9,012 bases of DNA from positions 1-9,012 of the forward strand of contig CAMYXQ010000027.1 of assembly GCA_947303105.1 (NCBI GenBank), written 5' to 3'. This document shows, piece after piece, positions 4,651-9,012 of this stretch (within the stretch, counting starts at the first letter, position 1; each line of letters begins with the position of its first letter). The stretch is from an uncultured Caryophanales bacterium (GTDB lineage: Bacteria > Bacillota_I > Bacilli_A > RFN20 > CAG-826). Both the position numbers and the translations under genes were made by a program. The notes under the pieces were generated by a model that saw only the letters and a list, made by a program, of their open reading frames with translations, had not been told where the DNA came from and ran no database searches.

Positions 4651-5061
4651 ATGGCGAAAAAAATCGTTAAGGTTCTGAAAATGGAACTCCCCGGTGGGGA
4701 AGCCAAGCCAGGACCTAAGCTTGCTTCCGCTGGCGTTCAGATGGCCAAATTCTGCACCGACTTCAATGCGAAGACGGCCGACAGAAGGGGACAGACCGTT
4801 CCTGTCATCATCACCGCCTACGAAGACAAGTCCTTCAGCTTCGAAATCAAGACCAGCCCGGTTGCCGGTTTGATCTTGAAAGCGGCTGGAATCCAGAAAG
4901 GCTCAGGCAATCCGAAGAAGATTGTCGGCCGCATCACCAAAGCGCAGCTTGAGGAAATCGCGCAATACAAGATGCCGGACCTCAACGCCAATGACATCGA
5001 GGCAGCGAAGCGCATCGTTGCCGGCAGCGCCCGTCAAATGGGTGTTGAAGTGGTGGACTAA
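4651..5061 (+). CDS. rplK: 50S ribosomal protein L11 (uL11), short proline-loop variant
   Basis: L11 forms the base of the ribosomal stalk with 23S rRNA helices 43/44, where elongation factors act. The 136-residue protein has the N-terminal domain MAKKIVKVLKMELPGGEAKP followed by a C-terminal rRNA-binding domain with KAAGIQKGSGNPKK, EIAQYKMPDLNA and the ending ARQMGVEVVD. In most bacteria the N-terminal domain has the proline-rich motif PxPPVGPALGQxG; here it reads PGPKLASAG (residues 20-28), about four residues shorter and without the VGPALG core. From memory, Mycoplasma L11 has a similar form, so this is probably a lineage trait rather than damage. The reading frame through the site is clean. 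The ribosome site AAGGAGG (4638-4644) is strong. rplA follows 15 bp later. Confidence 0.97.
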   Translation: MAKKIVKVLKMELPGGEAKPGPKLASAGVQMAKFCTDFNAKTADRRGQTVPVIITAYEDKSFSFEIKTSPVAGLILKAAGIQKGSGNPKKIVGRITKAQLEEIAQYKMPDLNANDIEAAKRIVAGSARQMGVEVVD

Positions 5062-5076
5062 GGAGGGAGCGACAGC

Positions 5077-5766
5077 ATGAAACAAGGTAAGAAATATCGT
5101 GCCGCAGCCGAACTCATCGAGAAAGATCGTCTCTACACGATCGAAGAGGCTGCCCCGCTTCTCAAGAAGACCTCCACAACCAAGTTCGATTCCGCCATCG
5201 ATGTGAGCTTCGCTCTCAACGTCAACCCGACGAAGGCCGATCAGCTCATCCGCGGAACCATCGTATTGCCCCACGGCAACGGCAAGACCAAGAAAGTCCT
5301 CGCCGTCACCATGAGCAAACAGGAAGAGGCGAAGGCGGCCGGTGCCGAATTCGTCGGCGGCAAAGAGATGCTCGAGAAGATCCAGAGCGAAAACTGGTTC
5401 GACTTCGATATCATCGTCGCCACCCCGGATATGATGGGCGAACTCGGAAAAATGGGCCGTTTGCTCGGTCCGAAGGGTTTGATGCCGAACCCCAAAACCG
5501 GCACCGTCAGCATGAACATCGGCGAAGCGATCACCGAAATCAAACGCGGCAAAATCGCCTACCGTGTCGACAAGGACGGCAACCTCAACGTTTCCGTTGC
5601 CCGCTGCTCGTTCTCTGACGAAGCCATCGCCGACAACATCAAGGCGCTTTGCGACACCATCGTCCACAGCCGTCCTTCGACTGTCAAAGGCACCTACATC
5701 AAGAATGCCGTCGTCCACACGACAATGGGCCCTGGCATCAAAATCACCTTCGAAGGCAAGAACTAA
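5077..5766 (+). CDS. rplA: 50S ribosomal protein L1 (uL1)
   Basis: L1 forms the mobile L1 stalk that guides deacylated tRNA from the E site, and in many bacteria represses translation of its own L11-L1 mRNA. The 229-residue product is full length. Domain I is split between both ends, as usual: KKYRAAAELIEKDRLYTIEE at the start and STVKGTYIKNAVVHTTMGPG near the end. The family signature is present in the centre (ATPDMMGELGKMGRLLGPKG, then LMPNPKTGTV). The ribosome site AAGGAGG (5060-5066) overlaps the rplK stop, so the two genes are probably translated together. A 160-bp gap holding the L10 leader follows. Confidence 0.98.
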   Translation: MKQGKKYRAAAELIEKDRLYTIEEAAPLLKKTSTTKFDSAIDVSFALNVNPTKADQLIRGTIVLPHGNGKTKKVLAVTMSKQEEAKAAGAEFVGGKEMLEKIQSENWFDFDIIVATPDMMGELGKMGRLLGPKGLMPNPKTGTVSMNIGEAITEIKRGKIAYRVDKDGNLNVSVARCSFSDEAIADNIKALCDTIVHSRPSTVKGTYIKNAVVHTTMGPGIKITFEGKN

Positions 5767-5789
5767 GCCCTCGAAACCACACATTGGTG

Positions 5790-5860
5790 AATTGCTTGCT
5801 ATACCTAAGATAGCAACGGGCAAGTGCCTTAATCCATCACGTTGCTGAGGTTATCGTTCG
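5790..5860 (+). ncRNA. Ribosomal L10 leader (cis-regulatory RNA of rplJL)
   Basis: The region between rplA and rplJ has the conserved core of the L10 leader: CCTAAGATAGCAACG, GGCAAGTGCCTTAATCC and CGTTGCTGAGGT. GCAACG (5813-5818) pairs perfectly with CGTTGC (5840-5845), and ACCT (5803-5806) pairs with AGGT (5848-5851). Between the stems lie the unpaired AAGATA and TG/GA positions of the expected kink-turn bound by L10(L12)4. GGC/GCC (5819-5821, 5826-5828) forms a small apical hairpin. Free L10-L12 complex binding here would reduce rplJL expression. A competing hairpin GCTAT/ATAGC (5798-5802, 5810-5814) is also possible. No terminator hairpin with a T-run is seen before rplJ. Confidence 0.85.
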
Positions 5861-5926
5861 TAAATCATTCACTCACTAGTTATAGAAAGCATCACATAGT
5901 CGACCCAATAAGAAAGGAGGAATTGC

Positions 5927-6442
5927 ATGAACAAAGAAGTTCTCGCCAGCAAACAAGAGACCGTCAACGAAATCGCTGAGAATCTCAAGAATTGCGGCTC
6001 GCTTACCATCGTGTCCTATCATGGATTAACCGTGGCTGAGACAACCGAACTTCGTCGGACCCTTGCGACCAAGAATGCCAAGATGGCGGTTTACAAAAAC
6101 TCGCTCGTCGAACGCGCCCTCGTCGCCAATGGAACCGCTGTCCTCGATGAGTATCTCGAAGGCCCGAACGCCTTCGTCTTCTCCAAAGAAGTCAGCGACG
6201 CGCCGGCCATCCTTCGCAAATTCGCCCGCTATCACGACGCCCTCGTCATCAAGGGTGGCCTCGTCGAAGGCAAGGCGTATGACGCGAAAGGCATGATCGC
6301 CTTCGCTACCATGCCGAACAAAGAAGGTTTGCTCTCTATGTTCTGCCAATGCCTGAACGCTCCAGTACGGAAGTTCGCCGTCGCCGTGAACGCTATCGCG
6401 GAAAAAGGTGCCCCCGCAGCGGAAGCTGCCCCGGCCGCCTAA
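5927..6442 (+). CDS. rplJ: 50S ribosomal protein L10 (uL10)
   Basis: L10 anchors L7/L12 dimers to the base of the ribosomal stalk and, in complex with L12, is the autorepressor of its own mRNA. The 171-residue protein shows the N-terminal rRNA-binding domain with SLTIVSYHGLTVAETTELRR and KMAVYKNSLVERAL, then GPNAFVFSKE and VIKGGLVEGKAYDA. The C-terminal helix (from about 130, with LLSMFCQCLNAPVRKFAVAV) is the L12 docking segment, followed by an alanine/proline-rich tail ending AAEAAPAA. The ribosome site AAAGGAGG (5913-5920) stands 6 bases before the ATG. It is preceded by the L10 leader and followed 20 bp later by rplL. Confidence 0.97.
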   Translation: MNKEVLASKQETVNEIAENLKNCGSLTIVSYHGLTVAETTELRRTLATKNAKMAVYKNSLVERALVANGTAVLDEYLEGPNAFVFSKEVSDAPAILRKFARYHDALVIKGGLVEGKAYDAKGMIAFATMPNKEGLLSMFCQCLNAPVRKFAVAVNAIAEKGAPAAEAAPAA

Positions 6443-6462
6443 GCCTATAGGAGGAAATTACC

Positions 6463-6843
6463 ATGGCTGAGAAATTAACCAATGAACAGATCATCGACAC
6501 GCTCAAACAATTGACCGTCGTCGAACTCAACGAACTCGTCAAACTCGTTGAAGAAACCTTTGGCGTCAGCGCCGCGGCCCCCGTTGCCGCTGCCCCGGCC
6601 GAAGAAGAAGGACCGGTCGCGAAAGGACCGACCGAGGTCTCCCTCTTCCTCAAGAGCGTTGGTGGCGCGTCGAAAGTCGCCGTCATCAAAGCGGTCCAGG
6701 CCATCACCGGCCTTGGCCTTATGGATGCCAAGAAACTCGTTGACGGCGCCCCTGTCGCCATCAAAGAGAAAATCAGCCCGGTCGAAGCCGAAGCGCACAA
6801 GAAGACGCTCGCCGAAACCGGTGCCGAAGTCGAAATCAAATAA
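6463..6843 (+). CDS. rplL: 50S ribosomal protein L7/L12 (bL12)
   Basis: L12 is the multicopy stalk protein that recruits and activates the translational GTPases. The 126-residue protein has the usual three parts: an N-terminal dimerisation/L10-binding domain (1-35, TVVELNELVKLVEETFGV), a flexible alanine/proline/glutamate hinge (36-57, AAAPVAAAPAEEEG), and the C-terminal factor-binding domain (58-126) with KVAVIKAVQAITGLGLMDAK and KLVDGAPVAIKE. The ribosome site AGGAGG lies at 6449-6454. It shares its transcript with rplJ and normally needs several-fold higher output; a hairpin with a T-rich tail follows. Confidence 0.98.
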   Translation: MAEKLTNEQIIDTLKQLTVVELNELVKLVEETFGVSAAAPVAAAPAEEEGPVAKGPTEVSLFLKSVGGASKVAVIKAVQAITGLGLMDAKKLVDGAPVAIKEKISPVEAEAHKKTLAETGAEVEIK

Positions 6844-6865
6844 GTCGACTTCCCTGTTGTTTTCG

Positions 6866-6915
6866 ATCCCCTCCCGCAAAGCCGTCGCCTAGTGGGAGGG
6901 GGTTTCTGGTTTTTT
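6866..6915 (+). terminator. Hairpin with T-rich tail after rplL: terminator or partial attenuator before rpoB
   Basis: CCCCTCCC (6868-6875) pairs perfectly with GGGAGGGG (6894-6901); the stem can extend at both ends through A-T, G-T and C-G pairs. The loop is about 14-18 bases. The tail is interrupted: TTTCTGG then TTTTTT (6903-6915). Because the methyltransferase and rpoB follow with no visible promoter, partial readthrough is likely, which would lower RNA polymerase output relative to L10/L12. A comparable attenuator lies between rplL and rpoB in E. coli. Confidence 0.8.
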
Positions 6916-6931
6916 GGAGGGAGGATTTCCG

Positions 6932-7543
6932 ATGGCTCAGTACTTCGATAACGTCGAGATTGCTAATGCAAAAATCTACGATTACGAAGCCGTTGTGCTC
7001 GGGAAAACGTATGCCCTCCAAGGAACCGATGGGACCTTTTCCAAAGACTGTTTGGACGATGGTACGAAGTTGTTGCTTGAAACCATCCTCCAAGCTGATC
7101 TTGGGACAAAGATCCTCGACCTTGGCTGTGGGACAGGCCCAATCGGACTAATTCTGTCTCACGCCGACCCGACGCGCATCGTGACGATGTCCGATGTGAA
7201 TCTTCGGGCCCTCGACCTCGCCAAAAAGAACGCCGAACGCCTTGGCGTTGCCTCGCGAGTCGAGATCGTCCATAGCGACGTTTACCACAACCTGAACTCC
7301 ACCTATGACGCGATTGTCTCCAACCCGCCCATCCGGGCCGGGAAAGCGGTGACCTACGCCATGTATGACGGCGCCCCGTCGCATTTAACGCCGGGCGGCT
7401 CACTCATCGTGGTCGTGCGGCGCAAACAAGGAGCCGACAGCGTGTTCGAACATCTCAAAGAGGTGTTCGGAAACGCCGAGATCCTCGCCTCCCACAAGGG
7501 GTATCGCATCATTAAAGCACGTAAAGAAGGAGCGAAAGAATGA
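6932..7543 (+). CDS. Class I SAM-dependent methyltransferase, RsmC/YbxB-like
   Basis: A 203-residue methyltransferase of the RsmC-like small-domain family (B. subtilis YbxB), which occupies the slot between rplL and rpoB in many Bacillota. Motif I for SAM binding is ILDLGCGTGPIGL (about 61-73), an acidic residue follows strand 2 in MSDVN (D88), and the catalytic motif IV is SNPPIRAGK (130-138), an NPPI of the kind used by N-methyltransferases acting on guanine or adenine. The family suggests rRNA guanine-N2 methylation, but the YbxB substrate is not certain. ATG at 6932 is chosen because GGAGGGAGG (6916-6924) lies 7 bases upstream; an in-frame TTG at 6914 would place the start before this ribosome site. 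The stop overlaps the rpoB start (ATGA at 7540-7543), so the two are probably translationally coupled. Confidence 0.92.
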   Translation: MAQYFDNVEIANAKIYDYEAVVLGKTYALQGTDGTFSKDCLDDGTKLLLETILQADLGTKILDLGCGTGPIGLILSHADPTRIVTMSDVNLRALDLAKKNAERLGVASRVEIVHSDVYHNLNSTYDAIVSNPPIRAGKAVTYAMYDGAPSHLTPGGSLIVVVRRKQGADSVFEHLKEVFGNAEILASHKGYRIIKARKEGAKE

Positions 7544-9012
7544 CTGCAAAGAAAGTCGCAACGTACAAAAACTACCCGGCTGGGATCAATGACCGTCTGA
7601 ATTTCTCGAAAATCAGCGGCTCCCTCAGCCTCCCCTACCTCGTTGAGATCCAAACCGAATCCTTCAAATGGTTTTTGGAAAAGGGCATCGACGAAGTCAT
7701 GCGTGAAGTGTTCCCGATCGACAACTACGCCCACACCGTCTTCATCGACTATGTGAGCTGCCGTTTCGAGAAGCCGCTTTACACTCCTTTGGCCTGCAAG
7801 GGCGGCGATTTGACTTATTCAAGCAAGCTTCGGGTGACCTTACGCCTCCGCAACACCCAAACCGGCGAGATCAAGGAAGAGAATGAGGTCTTCATGGGCG
7901 ATGTCCCGATGATGACCGATTCCGGCACCTTCATCATCAATGGTTCGGAGCGCGTCATCGTCTCCCAAATCGTCCGTTCTCCGGGCGCTTATTTCCAGGA
8001 CACCCCCGATAAGAGCGGCGTCCACGTTTATAACGGCGAAATCATCCCGACCCGCGGCACCTGGCTCCAGTTCGAAAGCGATCTGAAGGGCTTCATGTGG
8101 GTCCGCATCGACCGTCAGAGAAAGATGCCGGCCACGATTCTCTTCAAGGCCCTTGGCATCGACAGTGAGCGTGAGCTCACCCGTCTCTTCGGCGACAGCG
8201 ACATGATGAAGAACACCCTCGCCAAGGACAAAGATATCAAGAGCGCCCAAGAAGCCCTCGTCGATATCTTCCGCAAATTGAAACCGGGCGAACCGATCAC
8301 CCCCGAAGGCGTCGTCAACTTCCTCGTCACCAAATTCTTCGATGACAAGCGTTACGACCTCGGTCGCGCCGGCCGTTTCAAATACAAGCAGAAACTCGGC
8401 ATCTATGATCGTTTGGTCGGCCGCGTCCTCGCCGAACCCCTCGTCGATCAGAACGGCGAGATTGCGGTGGGCGCCGACGGCGTCACCCCGCTTTCCGAAG
8501 GACATAAGCTCACCAAAGCCGACGTCCAGCGCCTCCGCGACATCGAATTCTTTGAGAACCACGCGATGGAACGCGTCCTCAAAGTCAACACGAAGATCGA
8601 TGACAACAGCGCCGTCAACATCGTCAAGGTCTATGCCTTCGACAAAGTCGGCGGCAAAGTGGTCCCCATCGTCGGCAACGACATGACCTGCACTTTGGCC
8701 CGCGTCACCATCTCCGACATCGTCGCCTGCTTCTCGTATTTCAACAACATCCAGTTCGGCATCGGTCAAACCGATGACATCGACCATCTCGGCAACCGCC
8801 GCGTCCGTTGCGTCGGCGAATTGCTCCAGACCCAGTTCCGCATCGGTCTCACCAAGATGGAAAAGACCGTCCAGCAGAAGATGTCCATCTCCGACCTGGA
8901 AACCGCGAAGCCGCAATCCCTCATCAACATCCGCCCGTTGACCACCTCGATCCACGAATTCTTCTCGAGCTCGCAGCTCTCCCAATTCATGGACCAGACC
9001 AACCCCCTCGCG
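7540..9012 (+). CDS. rpoB: DNA-directed RNA polymerase subunit beta, N-terminal part (3'-truncated by window edge)
   Basis: RpoB forms much of the catalytic core of RNA polymerase and the rifampicin pocket. The frame is open for 491 codons to the window's end, about 40% of a usual beta subunit. Recognisable segments are NFSKISGSLSLPYLVEIQTE at the start, DVPMMTDSGTFIINGSERVI and VSQIVRSPGAYF (about 7900-8005), MWVRIDRQRKMPATILFKAL, DDKRYDLGRAGRFK, and TDDIDHLGNRRVRCVGELLQ then TQFRIGL (about 8770-8850). The last codons, 8959-9012, are FFSSSQLSQFMDQTNPLA, rifampicin cluster I. Residues equal to E. coli L511 to D516 are wild type; E. coli G507 is serine here. H526 and S531 lie outside the window. 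The start ATG overlaps the upstream stop and has AAGGAG at 7527-7532, 7 bases before it. Confidence 0.98.
   Translation, partial: MTAKKVATYKNYPAGINDRLNFSKISGSLSLPYLVEIQTESFKWFLEKGIDEVMREVFPIDNYAHTVFIDYVSCRFEKPLYTPLACKGGDLTYSSKLRVTLRLRNTQTGEIKEENEVFMGDVPMMTDSGTFIINGSERVIVSQIVRSPGAYFQDTPDKSGVHVYNGEIIPTRGTWLQFESDLKGFMWVRIDRQRKMPATILFKALGIDSERELTRLFGDSDMMKNTLAKDKDIKSAQEALVDIFRKLKPGEPITPEGVVNFLVTKFFDDKRYDLGRAGRFKYKQKLGIYDRLVGRVLAEPLVDQNGEIAVGADGVTPLSEGHKLTKADVQRLRDIEFFENHAMERVLKVNTKIDDNSAVNIVKVYAFDKVGGKVVPIVGNDMTCTLARVTISDIVACFSYFNNIQFGIGQTDDIDHLGNRRVRCVGELLQTQFRIGLTKMEKTVQQKMSISDLETAKPQSLINIRPLTTSIHEFFSSSQLSQFMDQTNPLA

Noticed and set aside
4903..5823. Minus-strand open frame of 306 codons across rplK, rplA and the L10 leader
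   Set aside because: Antisense shadow of clear ribosomal genes; low-complexity composition, no ribosome site, no recognisable domain.
6914..6916. TTG as start of the methyltransferase
   Set aside because: It lies before the GGAGGGAGG ribosome site, which is correctly spaced for ATG 6932.
7840..8985. Long minus-strand open frame of 381 codons
   Set aside because: It lies wholly inside rpoB on the opposite strand. Its acidic, Asp/Glu/Val-rich composition is the mirror of C-ending codon use in rpoB, and it matches no family I know.
1..9012. CRISPR arrays, tRNA or rRNA genes
   Set aside because: No regularly spaced repeats, cloverleaf sequences or rRNA-like stretches were seen on either strand.

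Overview
This is a core housekeeping region of a bacterium of the Bacillota/Mycoplasmatota branch. The gene order rlmB, sigH-like sigma factor, rpmG, secE, nusG, rplK, rplA, rplJ, rplL, ybxB-type methyltransferase, rpoB matches the Bacillus subtilis layout around the ribosomal protein/RNA polymerase cluster. Several genes end in TGA and tryptophans are encoded by TGG, so the standard code is used, unlike Mycoplasma. The shortened proline-rich loop of L11 resembles, from memory, the version in Mollicutes and their relatives. Codon use favours C-ending codons and the DNA is moderately GC-rich by eye. My best guess is an uncultured Bacilli lineage near Erysipelotrichales/Acholeplasmatales. That placement is inference.

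Layout, all on the + strand: (1) 2-526, C-terminal part of an RlmB-type 23S rRNA methyltransferase; (2) 553-1158, a divergent sigma factor in the SigH position; (3) 1171-2180, promoter, rpmG (49 aa), secE, nusG and terminator; (4) 2191-4527, a self-contained metal-efflux cassette with two operators around a strong promoter, an ArsR/SmtB repressor, a P1B-type ATPase and a terminator; (5) 4532-6843, promoter, hairpin-rich leader, rplK, rplA, L10 leader, rplJ and rplL; (6) 6866-6915, a hairpin with a T-rich tail; (7) 6932-9012, an RsmC/YbxB-like methyltransferase overlapping the start of rpoB, which runs off the window inside rifampicin cluster I.

The genes join translation (L33, L11, L1, L10, L12, two methyltransferases), transcription (sigma, NusG, RpoB) and secretion (SecE). 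The least expected element is the zinc-type efflux operon placed between nusG and rplK, which usually adjoin. The repressor carries an SmtB/CzrA-type alpha5 zinc site and the ATPase carries the ZntA-type transport residues, so a zinc (possibly cobalt or cadmium) homeostasis unit is the best reading. I do not see a completely new multi-gene system. The most checkable new items are regulatory: paired palindromes around the rpmG promoter, paired metal operators, and structured leaders before rplK and rplJ. No tRNA, rRNA, CRISPR array or insertion sequence was seen, and no gene-free stretch exceeds 300 bases.
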